A stretch of 64,000 nucleotides of DNA from Hexactinellida sp. DTS-2022 (GCA_028753945.1 JAPNXP010000002.1:12462001-12526000); one strand, 5' to 3'. Counted from the first letter of the stretch, positions 12,437-23,457 are shown. Translations and numbers: made by a program. The notes: a model not told the origin generated them from the sequence alone.

Positions 12437-12660
12437 CTACACATCACAATCTCTTCCACCACACTCGCATAATGCTGTACACTTCAAAGCTGCCTTTTTG
12501 CAGTTGCACCGTCCTTTGCATCCTTTCTTGCATCTACACCGTAATAATTATCTTGAAGAAATGCTGGCCTCAGGTAGGTCTGTCCATAAAGGTTTCCAGT
12601 TACTGGGGTCAATCCATCCCCAATCGCAGGGAGAAGGAATGTTGACAACAGCATCAAACA
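12437..12660 (-). pseudogene. AcademX copy 2: C-terminal CXC domain
   Basis: Downstream of the MITE the minus strand reads 'PSPCDWGWIDPSNWKPLW' and, after a change of frame, 'LLRCRCKKGCKGRCNC' followed by 'CTALCECGG'. The dense CxC/CxxC pattern is like the CXC domain of tesmin/TSO1 proteins, which binds zinc and DNA. It ends at a stop (12437-12439). The same tail survives in copy 3 (CCGCKKGCRGRCKCKRA). Confidence 0.7.
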
Positions 12661-12845
12661 CAGGGTTTCATCCAGGCGTATGCAACGCGCCTGAGGCGCG
12701 TAAATTTGGATGAAAATTTTTCTAGGCGCGCGAAAATCGAGAGAGGCTCCCATAGACTTAATACAAAATGAGAATTTTTAGGCGTGTGTGAGCGATCTCA
12801 AACTAAATCTAGGCGCGCGGGAAATTTAGTCTGGATGAAAGCCTG
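12661..12845. mobile_element. hAT-type MITE in the AcademX copy 2 gene
   Basis: The ends read CAGGGTTTCATCCAG and, reverse complemented, CAGGCTTTCATCCAG. A perfect 8-bp duplication atcaaaca lies at 12653-12660 and 12846-12853. Length 185 bp; the interior has repeated ggcgcg motifs. It splits the gene between 'HFWGKMFD' and 'PSPCDWGW'. Confidence 0.92.
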
Positions 12846-12892
12846 ATCAAACATCTTCCCCCAGAAGTGACCACCCTGGTATACAGCCCTCT

Positions 12893-13615
12893 TTATATGG
12901 TCACTAAAGCTGCTCTAGTAGGAGGAATGGCATCCATAGTTCGTCCTTTCTTTGTAAACAATTCTTGACGAGCTTCATCTATGTTAAACATCCTACTAGT
13001 GCGGTCATATAATAAGATGGTAAACCGCTCTAGCATAGCCACATGTTCATCAGTTATTTCTTCTAGTCCCATAGACAACTCAAGAAATGTTGAAGTTAAA
13101 TCCGGGTATGCTTTCCAGGTATCCCATGCGGTCTTCTTCCCTCTTGTGGAAAATGACGAAACTGTATCACACCCGGTGTACGCATGGAATAATGGCAGAG
13201 CCAGGGACTTTTCAGGTCCAAGACAAACTGCAATCTCATGAATTGGTATATACCGGAGGTGCTGAGTAATTCCAAACGCTATCCAAAGCTCTGAAATTTC
13301 AATTTTAGCTGCTGCTGCTAGTGCCAAAACAACTACATCTGTGTCAACTGTTCGCAGTAAAATCCTCTGAAAACCCTCACTAACAGCATCTTTCAAATGC
13401 AGGATCATTCGAGTGTCAGTCTCTTCATGGTTACAAGGACTTAAGGCACTAATGTCTTTTTCGATACTGCACAGTACATGTGAACCATCTGTAGTAATAA
13501 CCTGCTTATTGTCACTAAATGTGTAATGTGCTTTGCTAAAAAGGCGAACAATTCTATTTGTTTGCGTCAATTCGTAAAAATTGTTGGCAGTTTCCTGGTA
13601 TATTGACAAATCCAT
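12893..13615 (-). CDS. AcademX copy 2: XPG/FEN1-like nuclease (240 codons)
   Basis: One open frame holds all nuclease-like motifs: 'HEETDTRMILHLKDAV' (as EAEA in FEN1), 'RTVDTDVVVLAL' (as the ED.D block), 'KSLALPLFHAYTGCDTVSSF' and 'GKKTAWDTW' (as GCDY...GIGPKRA). It ends near 'DEARQELFTKKGRTMDAIPP'. In known XPG nucleases these acidic residues bind two metal ions. The likeness is by motif order, not by search, so the fold call is tentative. Together with the upstream core it suggests that one polypeptide carries two nuclease activities. Confidence 0.65.
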   Translation of the reverse strand: MDLSIYQETANNFYELTQTNRIVRLFSKAHYTFSDNKQVITTDGSHVLCSIEKDISALSPCNHEETDTRMILHLKDAVSEGFQRILLRTVDTDVVVLALAAAAKIEISELWIAFGITQHLRYIPIHEIAVCLGPEKSLALPLFHAYTGCDTVSSFSTRGKKTAWDTWKAYPDLTSTFLELSMGLEEITDEHVAMLERFTILLYDRTSRMFNIDEARQELFTKKGRTMDAIPPTRAALVTI

Positions 13616-14337
13616 CTACTCTTCTCCTAATCCCCTTTCCCCGCATGCTTCTCGCTTGAGACTTGAGGCTGTTCGCATAGTACTGGTCCCAAATTATATC
13701 CACCAGACTTGCATGTTGTATCTGACTTTGAATGTAGGGGCAGAATACTTTTAAAGCATAATCATCAAAAGTCTTGGCAGCATATGGTTTAAGAATATTG
13801 ACCACCACAGCTCCATCTAGAATGGTGACATCGGTGACTGGGGCATCGCTTTTGACTCCTATGCAACTCTCCAGACAACCCATGAGATCAGATTTAGTTC
13901 CATGTCTTAGTTTTCCCAACTGAGATATAGATGAGGGGACATGTTTGATTTTCATGTCGAAAAAAGTCAGTTAGATTGCCATCCCGTGACTGACAGGCAA
14001 TATAAAGTCGTGAGAATAGTGAACAGTCACTCTTAAGAGAGGAAACTTGTAGACTTAACTTGGACTTATCTCTTGAAGGAGGTCTTCTAAACAGTTCTAG
14101 CTTGTTTTTCTTGATTGGGTCCATAATATTTGTTGTTCGGTGCAGTAACCGATTCGTACGAAAGGTCTGGTACTGCTGTTGACCTATTTTTTCAGCTTCA
14201 CCAACAGAGGATACCACTGCTTGATCAATGATGTTTCTTGAGTCCAGTATAATTAGGTCTTCGCTTTTTTCGAGAAATGGGTTGCCCATTTCTTCTATAA
14301 CTTCAACTAAACCTTTCACATGTTGAGCAAAAATCAC
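13554..14337 (-). pseudogene. AcademX copy 2: linker to the nuclease
   Basis: Frames 13894-14337 and 13554-13955 follow the core. They contain 'EEMGNPFLEKSEDLIILDSR', 'SKSRKPP'-like basic segments (DPIKKNKLELFRRPPSRDKS), 'SLFSRLYIACQSRDGN' and 'FDDYALKVFCPYIQSQIQ'. The same blocks are seen in copies 1 and 3 (ELGNTFLEESIELIVLDTKE). Function not known. Confidence 0.6.
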
Positions 14338-14372
14338 CTGGAACCTCTCTGTTTGTTCATGGTGGCGTGTAT

Positions 14373-15434
14373 CTACCTTCTTCTGTGCCTTCCCTCGATG
14401 GATGCTTGAAATTCGGCTGTAATTCTAACCAATTCTGGTCCAGCAATCATCCAGCGTATGAGAGCCTCAGGATTTTGTGTAATACCAATAGCTCCACCAT
14501 CACTCTTTACAACAGCATTGTTTTGCTCATGGGCTTGGTCTATAGCTATTGATGAGGATACCCGCTTAGTCTTACGAACTGTGAATTTGCCATTGTTAAA
14601 TTCAGCAGCAATCTGAGGGTGAACCTTGCTGAGATTGTTCATGTCACGAATATGGACTGAAACCCACCTTGCATAGTTGGCATGGTCCATGCTGAAAAAC
14701 CATGGTGCAAGCCTTGACAGACAGTCGACATATAAGGGAAAGTTTCCCATACGTAAAGACCTAACATAAGTTAAAACAAGCAGCTGAAGCTGAAGAGCTG
14801 TGTACCAAAATTGGAATTGGGGAATGTTTGTACATTGTAGAGCACACCAGTTATCGAATACCTCTTGCTGTTTATCTGATTCTAAAGTCTCTTTGTAATT
14901 TGTATAAGCCGTCTTGAGCAATATATACAAGCTACATGCAGTTACTTGATGTGCATGTCTGGTTCTCGTGATAGGAGTTGCCTTTAAAAAAGAATCTGAA
15001 ATTCCTGCAGATGCCACCTTAGCCTGAACAAGTGCTTCCACCCAACCAGATTCCTCCAACCAGTCTCCTATGACCTTAAGTCCTGCCATTTCAATGTGCA
15101 ACCCTCCTATAATAACTATGAAGTGATCTTCTCCGTAGTCTGTTGCCCAATTCCATTGAATCTTCTTTGCAATAGCGTAGAGTGGCTGATCCACAGTAAT
15201 TACTGGTATTTGTCCGGGATTAAGTTGCTGAACTGCTTGTTTTATAACATTCATTGAGTGTCTGATCATGGCAATAGACTTGGAGTCATCTGGAAAGAGA
15301 GGCATCATTGCAATTATAGCCGGAGGACAACTTTGTCCTGTATGTAGACTTGCATGATATGCTGCCCAGGATATGTTACTGTTCTCAGCATCAAGATGAC
15401 TCTGGTGAACAAACTCCAGCCATCTACAATACAC
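14373..15434 (-). CDS. AcademX copy 2: DDE transposase core (353 codons)
   Basis: This is the longest uninterrupted piece of the AcademX gene. In order it shows 'ISWAAYHASLHTG', 'NPGQIPVITVDQPLYAIAK', 'GGLHIEMAGLK', 'DHANYARWVSVHIRDM', 'DQAHEQNNAVVKSDGGAIG' and 'ALIRWMIAGPELVR'. I take D of VDQPLY, D of DHANY and E of HEQNN as the probable DDE triad, because all copies keep these positions except copy 1, which lost the first. The first Met lies inside the domain: upstream coding is joined by the intron at 15434-15480. It is read as cut-and-paste transposase, acting on the long TIRs. The frame alone cannot make a full protein. Confidence 0.7.
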   Translation of the reverse strand: MYCRWLEFVHQSHLDAENSNISWAAYHASLHTGQSCPPAIIAMMPLFPDDSKSIAMIRHSMNVIKQAVQQLNPGQIPVITVDQPLYAIAKKIQWNWATDYGEDHFIVIIGGLHIEMAGLKVIGDWLEESGWVEALVQAKVASAGISDSFLKATPITRTRHAHQVTACSLYILLKTAYTNYKETLESDKQQEVFDNWCALQCTNIPQFQFWYTALQLQLLVLTYVRSLRMGNFPLYVDCLSRLAPWFFSMDHANYARWVSVHIRDMNNLSKVHPQIAAEFNNGKFTVRKTKRVSSSIAIDQAHEQNNAVVKSDGGAIGITQNPEALIRWMIAGPELVRITAEFQASIEGRHRRR

Positions 15435-15480
15435 TAAAATGATAAATGGTTATTAACTAGTAAATATTTATGAAGCTCAC
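15434..15480 (-). other. Short intron in the AcademX copy 2 gene
   Basis: Read on the minus strand, this 47-nt stretch begins gtgagc and ends tttag, is AT-rich, and separates the open frame at 15494-15856 from the 353-codon frame at 14373-15434. The rules of splicing fit well; expression is not shown. Confidence 0.6.
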
Positions 15481-15493
15481 CTGATCTCTTCCT

Positions 15494-16623
15494 TCAATGC
15501 TTGTTCAATAGATTGGCCATCACTTTGGACTGGACCATCCACCTTAGGAATATGCACATCCTTCTTTGGAAGTAAGATGGGACGGACATTAGTGTAAAAC
15601 TCGGGTAGCTCTGACAGGTTTTTGTAAGGGGTGTCTTTTCAAGGAAGAGATTCTCATTTTGAACAATTCCGGACACTTGTGGATTTGGGTGCTGGAATAG
15701 TGATATCCCAGTACCATGAAAAGAAGATGTGGCAGTTGTTGAGCTTGTATTATGGTAAATGTTGTCAATAGCTGCCGTAGTAAATAACTCTGTGCATAGA
15801 TTGGGAGGACATACTATCTGGTTACGATGGTAAAGCTCACACACACTGTTGCACATTCATGTAGTCACTTCCAGTACACGGTCATAAGAATTTGAGAGTC
15901 CAAGATCAAACAGAGTTTCCACAAGCTCACGTTTCCGTGTTTTAGCATGAACTGTAAGACCTACATAAATAGGTAGTGGAGTTTCTCTAGCCTTGTTGAG
16001 ATGGACACCGGTGCTTCCAGTACGATGATGAATAGAACTGTTGTACTTGAGTAGCTGAGCTATACTGAGCGTTGCTTGAGGAATACCAGCACCTGACTGA
16101 GATTCTATGTTGGGACCATCAAGGACCATGTCAACTAATGCCAACAGAGACGGAGGTACAGCCTCAACTTGGCAATCCTCGTTAAATGAGCCTGTAATTT
16201 CCATTGACTTCGAAACATATCTCTACGCACGATTTGTGCAGCTTTTGCTAGACAGATGGCTTCATCATCGCAGCTATCCTCACATGCTTTCCGTAAAGCC
16301 AGTCCAAGATCGTTGTCAAATGCAAGGAGCACATCACGCCCTTCCTTTAGTTCCCTTAAATCTGGAAAGTGGGAAAGAATCCGATTTTTCAGTTCAGTAC
16401 TGTGTGTACGCCCATATAGATCTACTCCAAGTTGCTTTAGCCGAGTAGAGTAGAGTCTGGTAAGATCTGCAAGTTTGAAGACAGGAGCTATATTTCCATC
16501 CAGTTTGGCTTCCTCAATGTATGTTAACAACTCAGCTAGAGCAATGCCTTGATTGATCTCTTTTGTGATGTCCTGGTTGGTTTTGTCAAGCAATGCTGCA
16601 GCTTTATTATATAGTGAAGCCAA
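15494..16623 (-). pseudogene. AcademX copy 2: helical region before the core
   Basis: Three adjoining frames (16135-16623, 15857-16204, 15494-15856) give about 390 residues without recognised domains. They include 'MASLYNKAAALLDKTNQD', 'LYSTRLKQLGVD' and 'LKNRILSHFPDL', which match 'MAALYNKARAAENYKE' and 'LYNARMEQFGA' in copy 3 and 'YEKRLQYLGYE' in copy 1. The region is conserved in the family, so it likely matters, but I cannot name its role. Confidence 0.6.
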
Positions 16624-16669
16624 GCATCGTGCATGATACTTGGCATCTTGAGCAACAATGTCCCCAGAA

Positions 16670-17319
16670 CTAAGTTTTGCGAGGAGTCGCTCTTCTTGCA
16701 GGTCTAATGCACATTACACGAGTGTCTAGACCTAATGTTGAAGCATTATGGAGCGGAACCGATGACAAAATTTTGTCACAGAAAAAGCAAGCTTCTTTTG
16801 TGGGCACTCCAAGATGGTCACTCTGGCGAGTATATTTGTTGTTTGAGATTTGTTGTTCACAGATTATCGGGTCAGATTTCCTCTTTTCAGCTCTGTTCAA
16901 CTCGGTAATATTGAACTTTGTGTTGCAAGATTTGTGCCACTTGGCCTTGTTCTGGATCAGAGTAGTCTCAATGCTATCTCCTTCATTTAAGCGTTTCAGA
17001 TCTATTGGCATGGGCATTTCATGCAGGTCATTGAATTGTAAAATTCTTCTTGAAAGGGTAGAATATCCACGACCAGCTACAAGACGTACTGAATCAGCAG
17101 GACATTGCAAGCCTTCATGCTTGACCTAGTGAAATCATGATAATAATTATAAAATATTCACATTCATAAGATTGTTAATATTAATATAGATAAGCTATTT
17201 TTCAATGTACAAACCTCTTGGCAAAGGGCACATTTTGTCCAGTCAGTCTAGGGTTCCTCTTTGGATTGACCAGGATGTTGTGGAAATTGTGGATCAATAA
17301 GCAGATAATTATTTGACAT
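16670..17319 (-). pseudogene. AcademX copy 2: N-terminal zinc-binding region
   Basis: A first exon (about 17217-17319) starts MSNNYLLIDPQFPQHPG and ends 'DWTKCALCQE', with one in-frame stop. A likely intron follows (17129-17216, gtttgt...cactag). The next frame (16670-17128) carries 'AKWHKSCNTKFNI' and 'EACFFCDK'. The combination CxxC, KWHKxC, CxxC is shared by all three copies and probably binds zinc. I place the start at 17319 because it is the first Met before CALCQ. Confidence 0.6.
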
Positions 17320-18012
17320 TGCTCGAACCACCAATATAAGACAAACTATCACATGATAAGAAAAACAATAATGTCAATATCTAAATCACTAGTATTTAAT
17401 TTTATGTGTAACGAATCAACATTTTGTTGAGGAAATTATGGATTAATTCGAAAACTACGCCACAACCTTTGCTTGTGTTTCAAAAATTATATTTCTAGTG
17501 ATATCATTTGCAAATTCGTACTCAGTGGGCATAGCCGGGAAAAACAAGGGCTCACTCGATAGGATTTCAACCAAATTTGTTAGATTGGAATGTCAAATTC
17601 CAATCTCCATATTTGGTTGCCAGGTAACTACACAAATTTTTTGTCAAAAAAATAGGCAATGTACCCATCAAATTGCTGGAAATTAAATGCTTAGCACGAA
17701 TCTGTTAACAAAAACAGATTCGCAAGTGTTTTGAAAGAAAAAAATTTGATTCACAAACAGCGATTTCTATCAGATACTAAAATTAAAAAATGCTGTCCAA
17801 GGTGATCGAGACATTTCTGGCGATGCCTCCATAGCTAAAAATTTTGCTTAGGCCATGGTCTAATACTATACCAAATTTCATGCTTTTATGACAAAACCCA
17901 CAATTGTTTGTTTTTATAGGACATATCTGCCTCACTATTTAGTACAACAATATTTCTTAGTGAATACGACTTAAGTATGTACTTAACTAATTCGTACTTA
18001 GTACTTAAGTAC

Positions 18013-18410
18013 TGTTGCATGATATTCTGAGACGCGTGAGATTTTGAGACGCCTATGTGATACACTAAATACACCATGGATGTGCTATTACAAATTATAC
18101 AGTGATATTTTGAGACGCTATAAAAGGAAATTTTTGGCTTATTTTTACTTTTTAATATGAATTTAAGAATAATATAATTTTGAGACGCGTGAGATTTTGA
18201 GACATTATATTACCAAACCATGGATGTGCTATTAGAAATTATACAGTGATATTCTGAGACGCTACTATAAAAGTAATTTTTCGCTTATTTTTACTTTTTA
18301 TTATGAATTAAAGATTCTAACAATTTTGAGACGATAGTAAAGATAAACCAGAGACATAGATGTGCTATTTTGTATTCTTTTGAGACGCTGGTATATAACA
18401 ATTTCTGAGT
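18013..18410. repeat. Ginger A left TIR with internal repeats
   Basis: Two to three copies of a roughly 145-bp unit lie here, each with 'ttttgagacgc', 'ccatggatgtgctatta', 'tatacagtgatattctgaga' and 'cttatttttactttttaat'. Inverted counterparts fill 24365-24686. A related block (cgcctcaaaatatcac, then taatttgtaatagg) stands near the right end of Ginger B at 41318-41352. Confidence 0.8.
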
Positions 18411-18749
18411 GAATACCTGTTTTGAACGTCTCACTATATGTTATCTTCTATCTACAATAAGTATCTCTTTTAAATTAATTTAAATTACTGGTAATTATAG
18501 CAACTTAAACGCCCAATTTCCAATGTATATCTGATTTGACTAGTTTTCCTAATCTACTAATTTCCCAATTCACCATATGGTTATAATACTAAAAATTGTA
18601 GAGACACAACTTTAATTAAGTAAAAACAAAAACAACTATTACAAACAAACAGAATAAACATACTAAATTAATATAAACGAAACCTATTAATAATAAATAC
18701 ATAAACTAAATAAAAAAACACAACATTAAATAAATTATTATAATAACCC

Positions 18750-18935
18750 CATCAATATCCCCCTCCTCCTCCACAACCTCCTCCTTCTGTCCTCCCTCCT
18801 CCTCCTCCTCCGGCTCATTCCCTCCCTCAGCAGTCCCCTTAATGTTAGTATTTCCCCATCCGTCCAATATTTCTTCTCCTCCCATGCCCTTCTCTCCCTT
18901 TCCCAATCCCTCCTCTCCCCTTCCCACTTTCTTAA
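18750..18935. repeat. Polypyrimidine tract (cct/ctc)n
   Basis: The plus strand is nearly pure pyrimidine in long stretches (cctcctcctcc). On the minus strand it would read as Glu/Gly/Arg-rich frames; these are a by-product of the simple sequence. It lies in the non-coding 3' part of Ginger A. Confidence 0.8.
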
Positions 18936-18969
18936 ATAAAATAGTAATAAATATAACAGTAACATTCAA

Positions 18970-19300
18970 ATTATGTAGCTTTGTTAGCTATTACTTATAG
19001 TTATAAAATTTTCATAGCCAACCTACGAAATTCTAATACACAGTGTCAATTACGTCAATTGCCAGCACTTACCTTATCTGATTACGATTAACAAAATAAT
19101 ACAAACAAAATATTTTAAACCAAATTTTTGTCAAGTTAAGTAAGTTTGTTACCTATTACTTAATTAAAGTAAACTTTGTATTGCCCACAAACGAAAATAT
19201 AATACACAGTGTCAATTACTTCAGTTGCCAACACATACCTTATCTGATTACGATTAACAAAATAATACAAACAAACTATTTCTAACAAACTTTGTTGTTA
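18970..19300. repeat. Direct duplication of about 165 bp
   Basis: Two adjacent copies share 'acacagtgtcaattac' and 'ccttatctgattacgatta' (near 19040-19105 and 19205-19275). Non-coding, in the 3' part of Ginger A. Confidence 0.7.
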
Positions 19301-19830
19301 CGAAATAAAACGATTTTTTTAAAATGTTTAAACCTTTATATTTCTCCTGAATTTCTATAATATATTCCTAGATTTCTGACGACTTATGGTTACTAGCCTA
19401 CCAATATAATAGCTAAAAGAAATAATCACAACGATTAACTTATTTCTTAATGTATCATACTTAAACTTGGAGAATGTCTAGAAAGAGATATACATATATT
19501 TATAAGATCAGTAAAAGGTAAACTATTTTTTCAATCAGTTTTGATTGTATTAACCTATTATTATTTTGGGGGCCTCCTCCTTTTCCCCACACAGCCGCCC
19601 TGTCCTCTCCATTCATACAGTGGAAACCGCACATCTATAGCCATTCAATCGGACCCCATTTTATAATTTAATTAGCCTTCGTTCGTATGTGTGTAACGAC
19701 ATAACAGAATGAGCATCGCATTGATGCGCCCTGATAATGCGGTTCCCAGTGTACAAAAAAAACTCTCAAAAGGAAAATAGGTTAATTAAGTTACAGTAAA
19801 TTACTCAAACTATGAAATTAAACACTATTA

Positions 19831-20062
19831 CAGTGAACTCCAAGTCGGCTATAAATCGGCTTATAACAAAGTTCAATAGTCCGGACATCCTTATATTTAA
19901 CTATACTATAGTCAAATAAATTGATATATGTAATCTCTTTTTAACGAAGATATTTCTTACCCCATAAATTTCTGAGTAATTAATTTTAATCAGCTTATAA
20001 CAAATTTGGTGTATACAAATATTAAATCGATGTCCGCAATTCGTTATAACGGGAGTTCACTA
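19831..20062. mobile_element. pogo/mariner-like MITE in Ginger A
   Basis: The left end CAGTGAACTCC has its inverted copy GGAGTTCACTA at the right; TA flanks both sides (19829-19830, 20063-20064). Both ends carry 'gcttataac/gttataacg' motifs. Length 232 bp. A fragment of the same type (cgttataacgggaga) occurs near 38482 inside Ginger B. Confidence 0.7.
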
Positions 20063-20214
20063 TACTTAATAATATACGATGTAACAAAGTTATATCGTCT
20101 ATGGTGGACTTACTAAATAGAAACTAATTAATTACTTAGTATAAAGTATATTAGTATATAATTAAAAATGTTAACTCACTTGATTCCACAGATAATTTAC
20201 CTACATACTAGTCG

Positions 20215-20410
20215 TCAGTCTTTTGCATCCTAGATCGTAGATAACAGCTCGTCGTTCGCCACTGGGGATGTGCCTTTGCAGGTCACGTTTCCATAATCTG
20301 GGCTCACCATGATTGGGATTGCGTTGCCTGAATAACCTCGAGCAGAGGTCCCCACAAAGTTCGATGTACCTTGCCTTTGAGCGCTTTCGATAGAGTGTTA
20401 TGAGCTGTTA
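20215..20410 (-). pseudogene. Ginger A: shared 3' block after the OTU frame
   Basis: On the minus strand, in the same frame as the OTU C-terminus but after a stop at 20408-20410, about 64 codons stay open: 'LYRKRSKARYIELCGDLC', 'RQRNPNHGEPRLWKRDLQ'. Nearly the same 150 bp follows the USP frame of Ginger B (39898-40045). It may be a C-terminal domain joined by splicing or read past the stop, or a conserved 3' untranslated element. The two uses cannot be told apart here. Confidence 0.6.
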
Positions 20411-21096
20411 TTCAATCGTTTGGACATCATCTGAAATAGTTCCATATGTCTTGTAATTCGTGATCAGCATTGATACGACAGGTTGATAGTGGTCGAAGTA
20501 GTTTTGGATATAAAGGATGGCTGTAGGCTTATCTGTGGCTCTGTGTAAACTCCAACGCACCTCGCGAATTAATGAGTCTTTCGGTGTGTAGAAGTTATTG
20601 GCAATGTAGACATCGGCATCAAGAATAGCAGAAGCAGCATAAATTTCCACATCTGTTCCGCAAAAGGATTCACGATTCATAAGTCTTTGTGTGCTAAGGT
20701 ATTCACACGGTGTCGTTCGTTTGGTTTTAAAATACCATCCTAGTTTCCTTGTTCCTTCACTGGCGATAAAGCGAGAGATGATGGAACGAAGATGTAGGTG
20801 GCTGTTTTCACTCCCAGTAATTAATTTGGATATGCATCGAAATAGACAATTACCATCTCCTTCGATATGTTCCGCATCGCAAGGTTCAAAATCGCTAAGT
20901 AACTTCCCAACGCAACGCTATTAAATGGTTGTCTAGAAACTGATTCAAATGATATCCCCAACATATCGCATTTACTTCGCTGCCAATTTTCATCTATCAC
21001 TGTGATCCTTGGGTCCATCGGTGTGTCGTAGGGATTACGAAGCGGAACTGCGTCGTGAAATGATTCCCATAGCATTGTGTTTAGATACTGTATTGC
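20411..21096 (-). pseudogene. Ginger A: last exon with OTU-like cysteine protease
   Basis: The exon opens after an attttag acceptor at 21096. Its first part (AIQYLNTMLWESFHDAVPL) is in one frame. The OTU part lies in another: 'EGDGNCLFRCISKLI' with the catalytic Cys codon at 20846-20848, then 'TDVEIYAASAILDADVYIAN' and 'ILYIQNYFDHYQPVV' with the catalytic His. OTU proteins cleave ubiquitin-type links; in a transposon the role is unknown (perhaps protecting the transposase from turnover). The frame change near 20880 may be an unrecognised intron or decay. Confidence 0.75.
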
Positions 21097-21235
21097 CTAA
21101 AATATTAATTTGTTTACCATTTAATAAATATAAGAATTTTTATAATGTCACAACTTGCTTTGATATACTAAACAAACATACTAATTTAAATTGAATTGAG
21201 TTGTATGAGTGTATTGGTAGATAGTTTTGACTTAC

Positions 21236-21765
21236 CAGGAAATACAGTACTTTGTGTGTGTATCTAGCACGTTGGGTATCTGTATAGCTGGGGTAGAGAT
21301 CTGATGTCCATCCGAGTATAATCTCCATAATATCTCTCTTCTACAATAAATGGGTAAAATGGTAATTTGTAGTTATCGTATGAATCATTGTTAATTAACT
21401 TACAACTTCCTCTTCTTTTCCGCCATCCAAATACTCGAATAACATCGTGTTGGGAGTGTAGCTGTGCGCTTTGTATAGCAAGTGGTCCAGCTCTTCATGT
21501 AGAGGAGTCATGAAGGTCTGCCCACGTATATTCTGCTTTAGGATTTCCTACAAATGACAACATTGTAATAAGAAAAATATTATGGAATGTTACAAATATT
21601 CTGGATTGACGTCAAGAGAAGGTGTAAAGCGAAAATAACAATGAGTGTCAATAAAGATTACACTAAATGAATTAGACTATAGATGTGAAACGGGAAGCTT
21701 ACTTTTAAGTTATTAAGGTGTTGAAATATAGATTCCGTAGAAAATCCGAAGAGATTCTGGTACAT
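21236..21765 (-). CDS. Ginger A: exons between integrase and OTU
   Basis: Three small exons with good splice sites: 21703-21765 (MYQNLFGFSTESIFQHL), 21404-21547 (RGQTFMTPLHEELDHLLY) and 21236-21340 (IILGWTSDLYPSYTDTQR). Each is bounded by AG and GTAAG on the minus strand. The residues LHEELDHLLYKAHSYTPNTM suggest a helical linker. No named domain. Confidence 0.65.
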
Positions 21766-21836
21766 CTAAAAAAGGAATATTTTACTATTAACACTATTTT
21801 ATATTTTAAATAACAACTCAATCACAATGAATTTAC

Positions 21837-22113
21837 CTGTGAGGTGTTGATTCCGATGCTAGTATCGAGGCTTACTTTCTTCTTAGTATTCTTGGGACTA
21901 GAGGATCTTTCGAAGTAAGGTCTTGTGATATGGATTGGAATCTTTTTGTCCTTCTTCGTTCCTAATTCTGTTTGAGAAATTATAACATGGCTTTCTGTTG
22001 ATTTCGACACCGTGTAAGGCCCGAGATGTTTCGTTTGCTTCTTTGTTTTGGGCATGTGTTTTATTTTGGGCATGTTGGTATAGATGATCTTATCACCCTT
22101 CTTTAGAGGTGTA
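21837..22113 (-). CDS. Ginger A: GPY-motif exon
   Basis: The exon reads 'PLKKGDKIIYTNMPKIKH', 'KHLGPYTVSKSTESHVII' and 'KKIPIHITRPYF'. The GPY motif is known from the C-terminal part of integrases of Ginger1 transposons and of some retroelements, where it binds DNA or helps multimerise. Here TIRs and the 4-bp duplication assign it to Ginger. Acceptor (ttattag) and donor (gtaaat) are clear. Confidence 0.8.
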
Positions 22114-22231
22114 CTAATAACAGAGATAATAATTATGGAAATAATTATTATCGAAGGAATGAATCGAACTTTAGTAACAAGATAGACTGTGTGTTATGTA
22201 TGAATTAAATATCGTCAGCAGTTCAACTAAC

Positions 22232-22642
22232 CGACTAGTGTTAACTTTCTTATCATATTGTATCTTCTGCTTGAGTTGTTCAAAACTGATGCAGTCCATA
22301 GCTGATTGCTGTGTTGAAGTTCTAGATTCATCGATGTTGCTAACTGCTTCGAGGGGATTATCAGGAGGTGGGCAAAAGATGTCGTTTATACCTTCGATAT
22401 CATCTAGTGGATCTGTGAGTTCTGAGAAAATCGATTCTTCCAAATCAAAGTCTTCCTCATCGTTGGTATGCAGGTCGTTAATGGTGGACAAGAGATCTTG
22501 ATGCCGGGACTCTCTTCCCCACATGACCTTGAATGGAGTTTGTCCGAGGGATCTTTTCTTGCAGGAGTTCATTGCAAGCACAGCCTGTTTGAGCAGTTTG
22601 GACCAATGATCCCCTATCTGACTCTCCATTTTAATCAGTTTT
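22232..22642 (-). CDS. Ginger A: integrase C-terminal exon
   Basis: The exon of 411 bp reads 'MESQIGDHWSKLLKQAVLAM', 'GQTPFKVMWGRESRHQDLL', then an acidic stretch (NDEEDFDLEESIFSEL). 'WSKLLKQAVLAMNS' and 'TPFKVMWGR' are the usual helices after the catalytic Glu of integrases. Donor gtta and acceptor atatag are present. Confidence 0.8.
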
Positions 22643-22694
22643 CTATATGGATAATACGTAAATTGGTCTTAAAATTATATTACAAAATACTAAC

Positions 22695-22801
22695 TGTTTC
22701 AGAATCTTGTTGTGCGCTTCGACTAAGCCGTTAGCCATGGGGTGGTAAGCACGAGTGCTACGATTGTCGATACCCAATTTCTGGTTGAATTCCTTAAATA
22801 T
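22695..22801 (-). CDS. Ginger A: integrase exon with catalytic Glu
   Basis: This 107-bp exon encodes 'FNQKLGIDNRSTRAYHPMA' and 'NGLVEAHNKILKQ'; the Glu of LVEAHNK is the third residue of the DDE triad. Exon length equals that of the matching exon in Ginger B (36943-37049). Confidence 0.85.
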
Positions 22802-22994
22802 CTGTTAAATACAATAAATAAAAATACAATAAATAAATAAATACAAATAACACTACATACTATAATATAATTATTAATGTTAGTGTGTAAAATTAGATAA
22901 TTATGATAATTATATAAGTAATTTAATTTTAATGAATGAATTAATTAATTAATTAACACTAATCTAACAAACAGTATTACATTATACTACTCAC

Positions 22995-23306
22995 ATTGCT
23001 TGTGAACTCTTTTCCCTGGTCGTGCTGGATAATATCAGGTAATCCCATATCGAGGTAGATGTCCTTCAGATTCTGAATAACTTCTTGTGAAGTCTTGGTC
23101 TTGAGAGGGCGTACTGCAACATATTTGCTCAGGTAGCATACAGTGATTAGAACGTGTTTGTAGCCGTCTTCACTCTCAGGGAGGTCGCATATCAGGTCCA
23201 TTCCTATATGTCTCCACGTTTTAGAAGGAGGTGGTATTGGTTGGAGTTTCTTTTGCGGTTGAGGTGGCAAGGCCGCTGTCATCTGACATATATGGCACGT
23301 CTTTAC
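22995..23306 (-). CDS. Ginger A: integrase exon with both catalytic Asp
   Basis: The 312-bp exon starts with 'VKTCHICQMTAALPPQP', completing the HHCC zinc module, and continues 'WRHIGMDLICDLPES' (first Asp) and 'LPDIIQHDQGKEFTSN' (second Asp). It ends at a gtgagt donor. The Ginger B exon at 36383-36694 has the same length and plan (ITASLPPQPQ, IDLVCDMP, QHDQGPEL). Confidence 0.9.
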
Positions 23307-23457
23307 CTTAATAATATAAGAAAGCCATTACTAGTGTATAATTTAAGAAATATATTACAAGATAAAGTCATTTGAGAGTAGTTTAATTCAGCAGGCTTTA
23401 TTACGCTAACGAGAAGTATATTGTAATTTTTTAACAGGAATAAAAATAGAGCATCCT

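Noticed and set aside
12102-17686. Similar open frames MISFANSYSVGIAGKNKGS at 12102-12386 and 17498-17686
   Set aside because: They are mirror copies because both lie in the long inverted repeats of AcademX copy 2; there is no codon-level evidence for a gene.
18706-18969. Glu/Gly/Arg-rich frames on the minus strand
   Set aside because: They come from the polypyrimidine tract and have no other support.
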